Shown here: piece by piece, positions 53,021 to 61,784 of the stretch
Numbering within the stretch: the first letter of the stretch is position 1
How the letters are laid out: each line of letters starts with the position of its first letter
Source: Streptomyces sp. AP-93
GTDB lineage: Bacteria; Actinomycetota; Actinomycetes; Streptomycetales; Streptomycetaceae
Assembly: GCF_022808175.1 (NCBI RefSeq)
Contig: NZ_JALGBX010000001.1
Span: 372,001 to 436,000 of the forward strand
Reading direction: 5' to 3'
Length of the DNA stretch: 64,000 nt
The notes under the pieces: generated by a model
Told to the model about the DNA's origin: nothing
The model's database searches: none
What the model saw: the letters and a program-made list of their open reading frames with translations, nothing else
Translations under genes and position numbers: made by a program

Positions 53021-53236
53021 CCGTGAGCAAGCGAATGCGATAGGGCGACTCCGCCCCTTCTTCACCCCTCGGAACAGGGTCACTTCCGCGTACCCGCAGC
53101 ACACCTGCGGCAGCACATCTGCGTGCGGCGGCCGATCCGCGTTCCGGGGCACTCCCGTACCCCGAACGGCCGCAGCGCCGTATCCGCGTACGGGCACACC
53201 GAAGCCATTCACACCTGCCTGCCGGGAGATACCGCC

Positions 53237-54652
53237 ATGTCCGCAACCCTGTCCGCGTCCTTCAACTCCGGCGCCCCTGCCGTCACCGCCTCCGCCGTCG
53301 ACCCCGCCTGTGCCGAGCCGCTGGCGGTCCTCGGCCGTGAGGTCACCGTGCCGCTCGTCACCGGCGGCGAGGTCACCTACGCCGCCCTCGACTACGCGGC
53401 CAGCGCCCCCGCGCTGCAGCGGGTCTGGGACGACGTCGCCGCGTACGCCCCGTACTACGGCAGCGTCCACCGCGGCGCCGGGTACCTCTCGCAGCTCTCC
53501 ACCGACCTGTTCGAGCAGAGCCGGGTCACGGTCGCCGAGTTCCTCGACTGCCGCCCCTCCGACCAGGTGATCTTCACCCGGTCCACCACCGACTCCCTCA
53601 ACCTGCTCGCCGCCGTGCTCCCGGCCGGCTGCCAGGTCTTCGTCTTCGAGACCGAGCACCACGCCTCGCTGCTCCCGTGGACGAACGCCCAGGTCACCTA
53701 CCTCAACGCCCCCCGCACCCCGGACGAGGCCGTCGCCACCCTGGAGCGCGCGCTGGCCGACCGCACTGTGTCCATTCAAGAGGGGTACGGCCCCGCCCTG
53801 GTCTGCGTCACCGGCGCCTCCAACGTCACCGGCGAGCTGTGGCCGGTCAGGGAACTCGCCGCCGCCGCGCACGCCCACGGCGCCCGCATCGTCCTGGACG
53901 CCGCCCAGCTGGCCCCGCACCACCCCGTCTCGGTCCAGGACCTCGACGTGGACTGGGTCGCCTTCTCCGGACACAAGCTCTACGCGCCCTTCGGCTCGGG
54001 CGTGCTCGCCGGCCGCGCGGACTGGCTCCAGGAGGCGGACCCGTACCTCGCGGGCGGCGGTGCCTCCCGCAAGGTGGCCCGCCGTGAGGACGGCGGCGTG
54101 GACGTCGAGTGGCACACCACCGCCGCCCGTCACGAGGCCGGCTCCCCGAACGTCATCGGCGTCTACTCCATCGCCTCCGCCTGCAAGGCGCTGAAGGAAG
54201 CCGGCTTCGAGACCCTCGTCGCCCGCGAGCAGCGCCTGATCACCAAGGTCCGCGAGGGCCTCGCCGAGGTCCCGGCGGTCCGCGTCCTGTCCCTCTTCGG
54301 CGACGACGCCCCCCGCGTCGGCGTCATCTCCTTCGTCGTCGACGGCTGGAACAGCTCGCACTTCGCGGCCGCGCTCTCCGCCGAGTACGGCATCGGCGTC
54401 CGCGACGGCCTGTTCTGCGCCCACCCGCTGGTCCGCACCCTGCTCGGCAGTGAGCCGCAGGCCCAGGGCGAGTGCGGAGCCCCGGAGGCGGCCCCGGGGG
54501 AGCGGTCCCTGAACGCGATCCGCGTCAGCTTCGGCGCCGGCACCCCCGACGAGCACGTGGAGCGCTTCGTCCGCGCGGTCAAGGAGCTCGTCGCGGACGG
54601 CGCCAAGTGGCAGTACCGCACCGAAGAGGGCCGCTGCGTCCCGGCCGTCTGA
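53237..54652 (+). CDS. Class-V aminotransferase / cysteine desulfurase-like PLP enzyme
   Basis: 471 residues. PLP Lys in 'WVAFSGHKLYAPFGSG', cofactor region 'IVLDAAQLAPHHP', N-terminal 'LDYAASAPALQRVWDD' and 'TEHHASLLPW'. A Cys in 'GVRDGLFCAHPL' stands where SufS-type desulfurases carry theirs, though the surrounding loop differs. Probably a cysteine desulfurase or selenocysteine-lyase-like enzyme. Control by a SAM-IV riboswitch links it to sulfur-amino-acid metabolism. The ATG at 53237 lies well downstream of the riboswitch, excluding the longer open frame. Confidence 0.93.
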   Translation: MSATLSASFNSGAPAVTASAVDPACAEPLAVLGREVTVPLVTGGEVTYAALDYAASAPALQRVWDDVAAYAPYYGSVHRGAGYLSQLSTDLFEQSRVTVAEFLDCRPSDQVIFTRSTTDSLNLLAAVLPAGCQVFVFETEHHASLLPWTNAQVTYLNAPRTPDEAVATLERALADRTVSIQEGYGPALVCVTGASNVTGELWPVRELAAAAHAHGARIVLDAAQLAPHHPVSVQDLDVDWVAFSGHKLYAPFGSGVLAGRADWLQEADPYLAGGGASRKVARREDGGVDVEWHTTAARHEAGSPNVIGVYSIASACKALKEAGFETLVAREQRLITKVREGLAEVPAVRVLSLFGDDAPRVGVISFVVDGWNSSHFAAALSAEYGIGVRDGLFCAHPLVRTLLGSEPQAQGECGAPEAAPGERSLNAIRVSFGAGTPDEHVERFVRAVKELVADGAKWQYRTEEGRCVPAV

Positions 54653-54665
54653 CAGGCTGCGGGGC

Positions 54666-55082
54666 ATGCCGTACTGGGACCCGATCCCGACCGTGCGGTC
54701 CTGCGTCACCGGTGAGCCGCTGCCGGGCAACGCGAGTTGGGTGCCGGCGTACAGCCCGCCCTGGGGCGGATGGCCCGACGCGTGGGCGCAGCGCGACTGG
54801 CGCAGCGGGCTACCAGTGCGACGGCGACGTGCGCTGGACGCCGGAGCTGGTCCGTCAGTGGTGGAGCGAACGCGGCCGCGTCCGTGCATGGGCCGGGGCC
54901 CTGGACCGGAAGTGGTCGGTGTCGGCGCGGGCCGACGAGCGGGAGGCCGCCACCGGTGCCCGCGACTACGTGGCCCACATCGACGGGGACTCGCGGACTA
55001 CCTGCGCGGGTACCTCTTCCGGCTCCAGGAGGGCCGCCCGGCCGGGGCCGGGGAGAGCCTGCCCGGGCTCGGTGCCGGCTGA
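54666..55082 (+). pseudogene. Hypothetical gene with two compensating frameshifts
   Basis: Starting at ATG 54666 the product begins 'MPYWDPIPTVRSCVTGE' and 'NASWVPAYSPPWGGWPDAW', well-formed protein. After an extra base within 54807-54809 the sensible sequence moves to the +1 frame ('GYQCDGDVRWTPELVRQWW' ... 'ATGARDYVAHIDGD'). After a missing base near 54988-54990 it returns to the first frame ('LADYLRGYLFRLQEGRP', stop 55080-55082). The uninterrupted frame therefore encodes a scrambled Arg-rich middle of about 60 residues. Either a recently decayed gene or two sequencing errors. Function unknown. Confidence 0.78.
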
Positions 55083-55133
55083 GGCCCGGGACGGGGGCCC
55101 GAGCCCTGCTGACGTTCCCCGGCCGGCCAGGCC

Positions 55134-55415
55134 CTACGCGTCGAGGCCGATCGCGAAGGCCGCTTCCAGGTCGTGCTGGGAGTACGTGCGGAACGCCACG
55201 TGGGTGTCCGTCGCCTCGACGCCCGGGATCTTGCTGATGCGGCCGGGGATGATGTCGGCCAGGTCCTCGTGGCGGGACACCCGGACCAGCGCGATGAGGT
55301 CGTAGGTGCCCGTGACCGAGTAGACCTCGCTGACGCTGTCCAGCGCGGCGATGGCCTCGGCGATCTCGGGGATCCGGTCCACGCTGGTCTTGATGAGCAC
55401 GAGTGCGGTGATCAC
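55134..55415 (-). CDS. Stand-alone RAM-domain protein (Lrp/AsnC C-terminal type)
   Basis: 93 residues: 'ITALVLIKTSVDRIPEIAEA', 'VSEVYSVTGTYDLIALVRV' and 'IPGVEATDTHVAFRTYS' make up a complete RAM (ligand-binding) domain without the DNA-binding HTH of Lrp. Such proteins form ring oligomers and bind amino acids, possibly modulating full-length Lrp proteins. GTG 55415 overlaps the stop of the rhomboid gene (GTGA), so both are coupled. Confidence 0.93.
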   Translation of the reverse strand: MITALVLIKTSVDRIPEIAEAIAALDSVSEVYSVTGTYDLIALVRVSRHEDLADIIPGRISKIPGVEATDTHVAFRTYSQHDLEAAFAIGLDA

Positions 55416-56146
55416 GGTTGGCTGTCTCCCTCGACGGCAGTCACTGGTCGACCCACTCTAGTCCCACCCCGGTAGCGGGCCCACGCGTAGAGGAAGCCCA
55501 CCGAGAAGCCCACCACGTGGGCCAGATAGGCGACTCCGGGTCCGCTCGCCGCCCGGTGTGCCGCCAGCCACTGCAGGCCGAACCAGAACATCAGCACGAT
55601 CCACGCGGGGAAGCGCAGCGGCAGGAAGAAGAGGAACGGGAACAGGCTCGTCACCCGCGCCTTGGGGAAGAGGTACAGGAAGGCGCCCAGGACCGCGGAG
55701 ATCGCCCCGGAGGCCCCGACCAGCGTCTGGTCCGAGGAGGCGTAGGCCGCCGCGTACGCCGCCAGGGCCAGGTAGCCCGTACAGACGTAGAAGCAGAGGA
55801 ACCCGGCCCGGCCCATGCGCCGCTCCGTCATCGCCCCGAAGACGTAGAGGAAGAGCATGTTGCCCAGCAGGTGCAGCCAGCTCCCGTGGACGAACAGGGC
55901 CGTGAGGGGGGTCAGCGCCGCCCGGCCCGAGCCGGTGAAGAGCACGTCGGGGACCACGCCCCAGCGCCGGAAGTACGCCGTGCCCGTGGCCAGGAGCTGA
56001 TCGCCCGTCCCGTAGACCGGGTTCAGCCCCGACGCCGGGCTCATCACGAACACCACGCAGCAGCCGGCGATCAGCGCATGGGTGACCACCGGGCCCCGGG
56101 CGGCCTCGCGTACGGCCTGCCACCTTACGATCATGCGACCGAGCAT
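55412..56146 (-). CDS. Rhomboid intramembrane serine protease
   Basis: 244 residues with six to seven helices. Active-site features are intact: 'FVHGSWLHLLGNMLFLYVFG' (His and Asn of helix 2), nucleophile Ser in 'LVGASGAISAVLGAF', and catalytic His in 'AYLAHVVGFSVGFLYA'. It cleaves transmembrane substrates within the bilayer; targets unknown. ATG 56146 or 56134 may be the start. The RAM-domain gene follows with a 4-bp overlap. Confidence 0.93.
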   Translation of the reverse strand: MLGRMIVRWQAVREAARGPVVTHALIAGCCVVFVMSPASGLNPVYGTGDQLLATGTAYFRRWGVVPDVLFTGSGRAALTPLTALFVHGSWLHLLGNMLFLYVFGAMTERRMGRAGFLCFYVCTGYLALAAYAAAYASSDQTLVGASGAISAVLGAFLYLFPKARVTSLFPFLFFLPLRFPAWIVLMFWFGLQWLAAHRAASGPGVAYLAHVVGFSVGFLYAWARYRGGTRVGRPVTAVEGDSQP

Positions 56147-56281
56147 GACCCAGCCGGGCCCACCGGCGGGTGCGGCAGGCCGTAGGGTTACGAGCTACGC
56201 ACGCACGCGCGCGCCATCCGCGACGACACGGGAGGGTGCGGTGCTTGCGCCATGTGAGCGATAGAAGGAGAGAGCGGCCTG

Positions 56282-56521
56282 ATGACGGTTCCCCTGCCGA
56301 CCGACACCACCCGGTGGCGCTGCACCCTGTGCGGCAACCTCACGCGCTTCGACGTCACCCGTTCGTCGAAGGTCGTGGAGTACGTCCACCTGGACCTCGC
56401 CGGGGAGCCCAAGGTCGAGGAGCGCGAGGTGGTCAATGAGACCATCGAGTCGGTCCGCTGTCGCTGGTGCAACGCGGTGGACCAGATCGAGCTCGTCGAC
56501 AGGCCGGGCGCGGACTCCTGA
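56282..56521 (+). CDS. Small zinc-ribbon-like protein
   Basis: 79 residues with two CxxC pairs, 'CTLCGNLTRFDV' and 'CRWCNAVDQIE', separated by about 45 residues, likely binding one zinc. The middle is acidic. Similar small proteins occur throughout Streptomyces; the function is not known. ATG 56282 has AAGGAGAG upstream. Divergent from the rhomboid gene and 43 bp before the NYN-domain gene. Confidence 0.82.
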   Translation: MTVPLPTDTTRWRCTLCGNLTRFDVTRSSKVVEYVHLDLAGEPKVEEREVVNETIESVRCRWCNAVDQIELVDRPGADS

Positions 56522-56564
56522 CGGAGCCCCGCCCACAGGTGAATGACGGTAGGGGTGACGGATT

Positions 56565-57926
56565 GTGGAGCCAGCAAGCGGCGCTGAGCCGGCCGACGCG
56601 GCCGGCGACGCCGCGGAGGTCCTCGACCGCCCGCTGCCGGAAGGCGTGCGGCGCCGGGTCGTCGCACTCGTCTCCGACGCCTTCGGCGGGCTGACGGTCG
56701 CGGACCTCCCGGCGCAATTGCGCCAGTACGCCCGTTTCACCCCGACCCGGCGCGCCAAGTTCGCGGGCAACGCCATGGCCACGGCCGTGGAGAGCGACCC
56801 CGTCTTCCGGGGCCGGGTCGCCGAGAAGCTCCGCGAGGCGCAGGCCGACCTGGCCTCCGCGCTGGAGTCGGGTGCGCCGCCCGCTGCCGCCGATCCGCTG
56901 GACGTGGCGGCCGCCGCGTACGTGCTGCGGCCGGCCGGCTGGGTCAAGCTGGTCGCCGCCGCCGGCGAGGAGGCGCAGCGCGCCGACGCCGAGCGGGTCG
57001 ACGAGGAGGCCCGCCGCGAGATGGAGCGGCTCCGCGAGGAGCTGGCCCACGTACGGGAACTGCAGCGCACCGGCGTCGACCAGGTGCGGGCCGAGCTGGA
57101 AGCGGCGCGCAAGGAAGCGGAATCGCTTCAGCGCAAGCTGCGCAGCGCCCTCAGTGACGTCAAGCGCGGCGACGCGGCCCTGCGCAAGATCAACGCGGAG
57201 GTCGACGGCATCCGCGCCGAGGCGGCCGCCCAGGTGACCACCGCGGAGAGCGAGACCCGGCGGCTCAAGTCCCGCCTCGCGGAGGTGGAATCGGCGCTGG
57301 AGACCTCGCGCCGGGCCACCCGCGAGGGGCGCAGCATCGAGGACATGCGGCTGCGGCTGCTGCTGGACACCGTGCTGGACGCGGCCGCGGGACTGCGCCG
57401 GGAGCTCGCGCTGCCGCCGGTCTCCACACGGCCCGCCGACACGGTGGAGGCGGTGGAGCCGGGCCGGATGACCCCGAAGGACATCGCCGCGCGCGCCCTG
57501 TCGGAGACCGACCCGGCGCTGCTGGACCAGCTTCTGGCGCTGCCGCAGGCCCATCTGGTGGTCGACGGCTACAACGTCACCAAGACCGGCTACCCGACGA
57601 TGCCGCTGGAGAAGCAGCGCCTGCGGCTGCTGGGCGGGCTGTCGATGCTCGCCGCGCAGACGGGCGCCGAGATGACCTGTGTCTTCGACGGGGCGGAGCT
57701 GGCGGCCCCCGTGCTGCTCGCGCCGCCGCGCGGGGTGCGGGTGCTGTTCTCCAAGGCCGGGGTGACGGCGGACGAGCTGATCCGCCAGCTGGTGCGCGCC
57801 GAACCGGCGGGCCGTCCGGTGGTGGTGGTCTCCACCGACCGCGAGGTCGCCGACGGGGTGGCCAAGGCAGGGGCGCGGCCGGTGGCGTCCGCCTTGTTGC
57901 TGAAGCGGCTTTCGCGCGTTTCGTAA
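56565..57926 (+). CDS. Coiled-coil protein with C-terminal NYN (YacP-like) nuclease domain
   Basis: 453 residues. An N-terminal helical region (about 1-130), a long coiled coil (about 135-265, e.g. ELEAARKEAESLQRKLRSAL) and a C-terminal NYN/PIN-like domain from about 325: 'AHLVVDGYNVTKTGYPT', 'EMTCVFDGAEL' and 'VVVVSTDREVADGVAKAG', supplying the acidic residues of the YacP/Rae1 group of ribosome-associated RNases. GTG 56565. No partner gene identified. Confidence 0.88.
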   Translation: MEPASGAEPADAAGDAAEVLDRPLPEGVRRRVVALVSDAFGGLTVADLPAQLRQYARFTPTRRAKFAGNAMATAVESDPVFRGRVAEKLREAQADLASALESGAPPAAADPLDVAAAAYVLRPAGWVKLVAAAGEEAQRADAERVDEEARREMERLREELAHVRELQRTGVDQVRAELEAARKEAESLQRKLRSALSDVKRGDAALRKINAEVDGIRAEAAAQVTTAESETRRLKSRLAEVESALETSRRATREGRSIEDMRLRLLLDTVLDAAAGLRRELALPPVSTRPADTVEAVEPGRMTPKDIAARALSETDPALLDQLLALPQAHLVVDGYNVTKTGYPTMPLEKQRLRLLGGLSMLAAQTGAEMTCVFDGAELAAPVLLAPPRGVRVLFSKAGVTADELIRQLVRAEPAGRPVVVVSTDREVADGVAKAGARPVASALLLKRLSRVS

Positions 57927-58047
57927 CTGCTGGGCCCAATGCCGGAATTGGCAGGGCCTCGCAGGAACGTACCGTCAAGTCATCGGCACAGAGCGTGCGC
58001 TGTAGGTAAAGAACCTGGTCGGACAGCGAGTTTTTTGCCGACAGGAT

Positions 58048-58077
58048 TTGAACTGATCACAGAAGGGTCACTAGGGT
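58048..58077 (+). promoter_or_regulatory. Promoter of the first NlpC/P60 gene
   Basis: TTGAAC (58048-58053), 18-bp spacer, TAGGGT (58072-58077), a good housekeeping-type promoter. The 107-nt leader contains a GGAC/GTCC hairpin near 58143-58157 but does not match the c-di-AMP riboswitch known from such genes. Confidence 0.65.
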
Positions 58078-58190
58078 CAGTCAAACCTTCGTGCGGTAGT
58101 TCACTCATTCGGGGTGATGGCGAAGGTGTCGCTGAGTCTCTAGGACGGATTGCGTCCTTCGGCGGCTCTAGGAAGAAGGAGATCGCCTTC

Positions 58191-59222
58191 GTGGCGTCCC
58201 ACCGTCGACCCAAGCAGCCGACCCGCATGCGCACGACCGTGCTCGGCGTCACCGCGGCGGCCGCCGTGGTCCTCTCGGGGCAGGCCGCTCACGCCGCCCC
58301 CGCCAAGCCGAACAAGGACGAGGTCAAGGCGAAGGTCGACGCCCTCTACGAGGAGGCGGAGCAGGCCACCGAGAAGTTCAACGGGGCCCAGGAGCGCCAG
58401 GACAAGCTCGAGACCGAGATCGGGCAGCTCCAGGACCAGGTCGCCCGCGGCCAGGCGGACCTCAACGCGCTGCGCGGCACGCTCGGTTCGATGGCCAGCG
58501 CCCAGTACCGCAGCGGTGGCATCGACCAGTCCCTCGCGCTCTTCCTCTCGGCGGACCCGGACAACTACCTCGACAAGGCCTCCACCCTGGAGCAGCTGAG
58601 CGGTCAGCAGGTCGAAGCGGTCCAGAAGATCCAGGCCAAGCAGCGCACCCTCGCGCAGCAGCGCCAGGAGGCCGCGGGCAAGCTCACCGACCTCGAGGCC
58701 ACCCGCAAGGAGCTCGGCGAGAAGAAGAAGGCCTCCTCGGACAAGCTCGCCGCCGCCCAGGCCCTCCTCAACACCCTGACCGCCCAGGAGCGGCAGCAGA
58801 TCAAGGACGACGACTCCCGCGCCAGCCGCGGCGCCGGCCAGCGCGTCCCCGACCTCGGCAACGCGAAGCCCTCCGGCCGGGCCGGCGCCGCCCTCGCGGC
58901 CGCCAAGACCAAGATCGGCAGCGCGTACATATCCGGGCACGAAGGGCCCAACTCGTTCGACTGCTCGGGCCTGACCCAGTGGGCGTACAAGCAGGCCAAC
59001 GTGTCGATATCGCGCACCACGTTCACGCAGATCAACGACGGCACCCGGATCGGCAAGAGCCAGCTCCAGCCGGGCGACCTGGTGTTCTTCTACGGCGACC
59101 TGCACCACGTCGGCCTGTACGCGGGCGGCAACACGGTGCTGCACGCCTCGAACCCGCGCAGCGGCGTCAAGTACGAATCGATCGACAACATGCCGTTCCA
59201 GTTCGGCGTGCGCGTCGGCTGA
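58191..59222 (+). CDS. Secreted NlpC/P60 peptidoglycan hydrolase (RipC-like)
   Basis: 343 residues. Signal peptide ends near 'AAHA-APAKP'. Residues about 45-215 are a long coiled coil (EEAEQATEKFNGAQERQDKL), followed by the NlpC/P60 domain with catalytic Cys in 'NSFDCSGLTQWAYKQ', His in 'GDLHHVGLYAGGN' and third residue in 'VLHASNP'. It cleaves the D-Glu-DAP stem bond. In M. tuberculosis the same place in gene order is held by RipC, which FtsEX activates via its coiled coil. GTG 58191 after GAAGGAG. Confidence 0.95.
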   Translation: MASHRRPKQPTRMRTTVLGVTAAAAVVLSGQAAHAAPAKPNKDEVKAKVDALYEEAEQATEKFNGAQERQDKLETEIGQLQDQVARGQADLNALRGTLGSMASAQYRSGGIDQSLALFLSADPDNYLDKASTLEQLSGQQVEAVQKIQAKQRTLAQQRQEAAGKLTDLEATRKELGEKKKASSDKLAAAQALLNTLTAQERQQIKDDDSRASRGAGQRVPDLGNAKPSGRAGAALAAAKTKIGSAYISGHEGPNSFDCSGLTQWAYKQANVSISRTTFTQINDGTRIGKSQLQPGDLVFFYGDLHHVGLYAGGNTVLHASNPRSGVKYESIDNMPFQFGVRVG

Positions 59223-59301
59223 CGCCCCCTCCGCCCAGGACCCGACCGGACGCGCCGTACACCGCCCATCCGGGCGAATTCCGAGGCCCCGCTCTGACCA
59301 C

Positions 59302-59337
59302 ACGCCCCGCCGGTGACCTGCGTCTCCGACGGGGCGT
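59302..59337 (+). terminator. Hairpin between the two NlpC/P60 genes
   Basis: ACGCCCCG/CGGGGCGT stem extended by CGG/CCG with one mismatch, 80 bp after the first gene. Confidence 0.6.
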
Positions 59338-59362
59338 CACTGTGCGTGCCCACCGGAGGTCG

Positions 59363-59392
59363 TTGGCCGGTGCCCTCCCGCGCGGCTACTGT
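59363..59392 (+). promoter_or_regulatory. Promoter of the second NlpC/P60 gene
   Basis: TTGGCC (59363-59368), 18-bp spacer, TACTGT (59387-59392). It shows that the duplicate has its own transcription start. Confidence 0.55.
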
Positions 59393-59472
59393 CTGCCAGC
59401 GCGGACCCCCGGCACACGGCCGCCCACGGAGGGCGGACCCGGGTCCCGCTCAGCAGGAGGGAGCGGTTTCAC

Positions 59473-60525
59473 GTGGCGTCCCATCGCCGGTCCGGGCCCA
59501 GCGCCCTCGACCGGAACACCAAGGTCACCGTCCTCACCGCCGCCGCGGCGGGAGCGGCGGCTCTCATGTCGGGCGCACCCGCCGGTGCGGCCCCGGGCCT
59601 CCCGCAGGAGCCCGCCGCGGGCTCCCGCGCCCAGGTCGACCGGCTCTTCGAAGAGGCCGAACAGGCCACCGAGCGCTTCAACCAGGCGGGCGAGCGCGCC
59701 GGCCGGCTCCGCGCCGAAGTCGACCGGGTCCAGGACGCGGTGGCCCGCGGGCAGGACCGCATCAACACCATGCGCGGGGTACTCGGCGCCTACGCCGGAG
59801 CCCAGTACCGGGCCGGCGGCATCGACCCCGCCGTCGAGCTGATGCTCTCCGACGACCCGGACGACTACCTCGCCAAGGCCGCCGCCCTCGACCGGCTGTC
59901 CGGCCGCCAGGCCCGTCAGCTCGACGAACTGCACTCCGAGCAGCGCCGCCTCGGCCAGGAACGCCAGGAGGCCTCCCGCAAGCTCTCCGAACTCGACGCC
60001 CTGCGCGCCGACGTGGCGAAGGAGAAGCGCGCCGTCACCGCCAAGCTCGCCGCCGCCCGCCGGCTGCTGAACGCGATGCCCACGCAGGAGCGCGCCGACT
60101 TCGACCGGGCCTCGCGCTCCGGCGGCCGCCCCGACGCCCTGCCCGAGCTCCCCGACCCCGCGGCCTCCGGGCCCTCCTCCGGCCGCGCCATGACCGCCGT
60201 GATGGCGGCCCGGTCCGCCGTCGGGCGGCCCTACGTATGGGGTTCCACCGGCCCCTCCGGCTTCGACTGCTCCGGACTGATGGTGTGGTCGTACCGGCAG
60301 GCGGGCGTCGCCCTGCCGCGCACCTCGCAGGCCCAGCGGCAGGCGGGGCGGCGGGTGCCGCTGTCGGAGGCGCGCCCGGGGGACCTGGTGACGTACCGCT
60401 CGGACGCCAGCCACGTCGGCATGTACGTCGGCAACGGCCAGGTGGTGCACGCCCCGTACCCGGGGGCGCGCGTGCGGTACGACCCGGTCGGGATGATGCC
60501 GGTGTCCTCGGTGACCCGGCCCTAG
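59473..60525 (+). CDS. Second secreted NlpC/P60 peptidoglycan hydrolase (tandem paralogue)
   Basis: 350 residues, same plan as its neighbour: signal peptide (cleavage near 'AGAAPG'), coiled coil (EEAEQATERFNQAGERAGRL) and NlpC/P60 domain with 'FDCSGLMVWSYRQAG', 'DASHVGMYVGNG' and 'VVHAPYPG'. Both begin with the 'VASHRR' sequence, which with the shared coiled-coil phrasing marks a tandem duplication followed by divergence. GTG 59473 after AGGAGGG. Separate promoter, so the two may serve different growth stages. Confidence 0.95.
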   Translation: MASHRRSGPSALDRNTKVTVLTAAAAGAAALMSGAPAGAAPGLPQEPAAGSRAQVDRLFEEAEQATERFNQAGERAGRLRAEVDRVQDAVARGQDRINTMRGVLGAYAGAQYRAGGIDPAVELMLSDDPDDYLAKAAALDRLSGRQARQLDELHSEQRRLGQERQEASRKLSELDALRADVAKEKRAVTAKLAAARRLLNAMPTQERADFDRASRSGGRPDALPELPDPAASGPSSGRAMTAVMAARSAVGRPYVWGSTGPSGFDCSGLMVWSYRQAGVALPRTSQAQRQAGRRVPLSEARPGDLVTYRSDASHVGMYVGNGQVVHAPYPGARVRYDPVGMMPVSSVTRP

Positions 60526-60556
60526 GTCTGTCGCCACTGCCCTGGGCCGCGCTGCG

Positions 60557-60562
60557 TACGAT
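60557..60562 (+). promoter_or_regulatory. -10 element for leaderless metallopeptidase gene
   Basis: TACGAT ends 6 nt before ATG 60569; no Shine-Dalgarno sequence is present. It supports ATG 60569 rather than GTG 60566 as start. Confidence 0.45.
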
Positions 60563-60568
60563 CGGGTG

Positions 60569-61756
60569 ATGCTCCCGGTCCTGGGCCGTACCCCTCGCCT
60601 GCGCCGGCGCCCGCGCGCACTGCCGCTGGTGCTGCTCTGCCTGCTGCTGCTCTGGGTGCCTCTCGCCGGATGCGGCTCGGGTTCTCCCTCCGGCTCCGGC
60701 TCCGGTTCCGGGGTCCGTTCTGCGGATCCCGCCGAACGGGAGGTCCGGCGGGCCGTCGCCGACTGGTCGGCGGCCCCGCCCGCGGCCCTCGCGGCGATCC
60801 CGCTGGAGGGATGGTCGTACGAGGTCTCCGCGGTCCGAATGGAAGGCGTACGGGCCTTCGCGCGCGCCGAGCTGCGCTACCGGCTCACCGGCTACGACGC
60901 CGCCCCGGCCGGCTCCGCCCGGGAGGTGGAGCTCACCCGCGACGGCGGCGCCTGGGCGGTGACCGCCGACCGCCCCGCCCCGGGAGCCCTGCCTCAGCTG
61001 TGGGACCAGGGCCCGGTGTCCGTGGAGCGCGGGGCGCACGCCCTGGTGCTCGGCGGCGCCGGCCAGAGCTCCGGCTCCCTCTCCGAGATCGCCGCCGAGG
61101 CCGACAAGGCCGTGCCCGCGGCGAGCGCGGCCTGGCCGCGGCCCTGGCCGGGCCGGGTGGTGGTGCTGGTGCCCGGCTCGCTCGACGCGATGGCGGCGCT
61201 GCTGGGGCGGCCCGCGGACGAGTACCGGGGCCTGGGCGCCGTCACCACCGGGCGGACCGGGGCGGGCCCCGCCCCCGCAGACCGGGTCGTGGTGAACCCG
61301 GAGGGGTACGGGCAGCTCACGGCGGAGGGCCGCCAGGTGATCCTGACCCACGAGACCACCCACGTGGCCACCCGGGCGGCGACCACCGCCCGGACCCCGC
61401 TCTGGCTCTCCGAGGGCTTCGCCGACTGGGCCGCCTACCGCGACAGCGGCCGCACCCCGGCCGAAGCCGCGCCGTCCCTCGCCCGCGCGGTGCGGCGGGG
61501 CGACCTGCCGGGGGAGCTCCCCGCGGCCGGGGCCTTCGCCTTCGGCGGGGACGCGGACGCACTGGCGCGGGCCTACGAGGGCTCCTGGCTGGCCTGCCGG
61601 CTCGTCGCCCGCCGCTGGGGGGACGCGGCACTGGTCTCGCTGTACGAGACTGCCGGGCGCGAGTCCCTGCCCGCGGCGCTGCAGGAGAGCCTCGGCACGG
61701 ACCCCGCCGGGCTGACCCGGGCCTGGCAGCAGGACCTACGGCGCGAGTTCCGCTGA
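60569..61756 (+). CDS. Lipoprotein with gluzincin (HExxH) metallopeptidase domain
   Basis: 395 residues. Lipobox 'PLAGCGSG' near residue 30, a Ser/Gly linker, an N-terminal alpha/beta domain (about 50-150), then a peptidase-like domain with 'ILTHETTHVAT' (HExxH) and, 24 residues on, 'LSEGFADWAAY' giving the third zinc ligand Glu. This is the M1/'peptidase MA-like' pattern. Substrate unknown; outer-membrane-face location suggests work on exported proteins or cell-wall peptides. Follows the NlpC genes but likely has its own promoter. Confidence 0.88.
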   Translation: MLPVLGRTPRLRRRPRALPLVLLCLLLLWVPLAGCGSGSPSGSGSGSGVRSADPAEREVRRAVADWSAAPPAALAAIPLEGWSYEVSAVRMEGVRAFARAELRYRLTGYDAAPAGSAREVELTRDGGAWAVTADRPAPGALPQLWDQGPVSVERGAHALVLGGAGQSSGSLSEIAAEADKAVPAASAAWPRPWPGRVVVLVPGSLDAMAALLGRPADEYRGLGAVTTGRTGAGPAPADRVVVNPEGYGQLTAEGRQVILTHETTHVATRAATTARTPLWLSEGFADWAAYRDSGRTPAEAAPSLARAVRRGDLPGELPAAGAFAFGGDADALARAYEGSWLACRLVARRWGDAALVSLYETAGRESLPAALQESLGTDPAGLTRAWQQDLRREFR

Positions 61757-61784
61757 CCGGGCCCTACGCGCGCCGCCGTTGCCG

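Noticed and set aside
57927..58190. c-di-AMP (ydaO-type) riboswitch before the NlpC/P60 gene
   Set aside because: This riboswitch often precedes such genes, but the conserved core blocks could not be found; a normal promoter explains the region.
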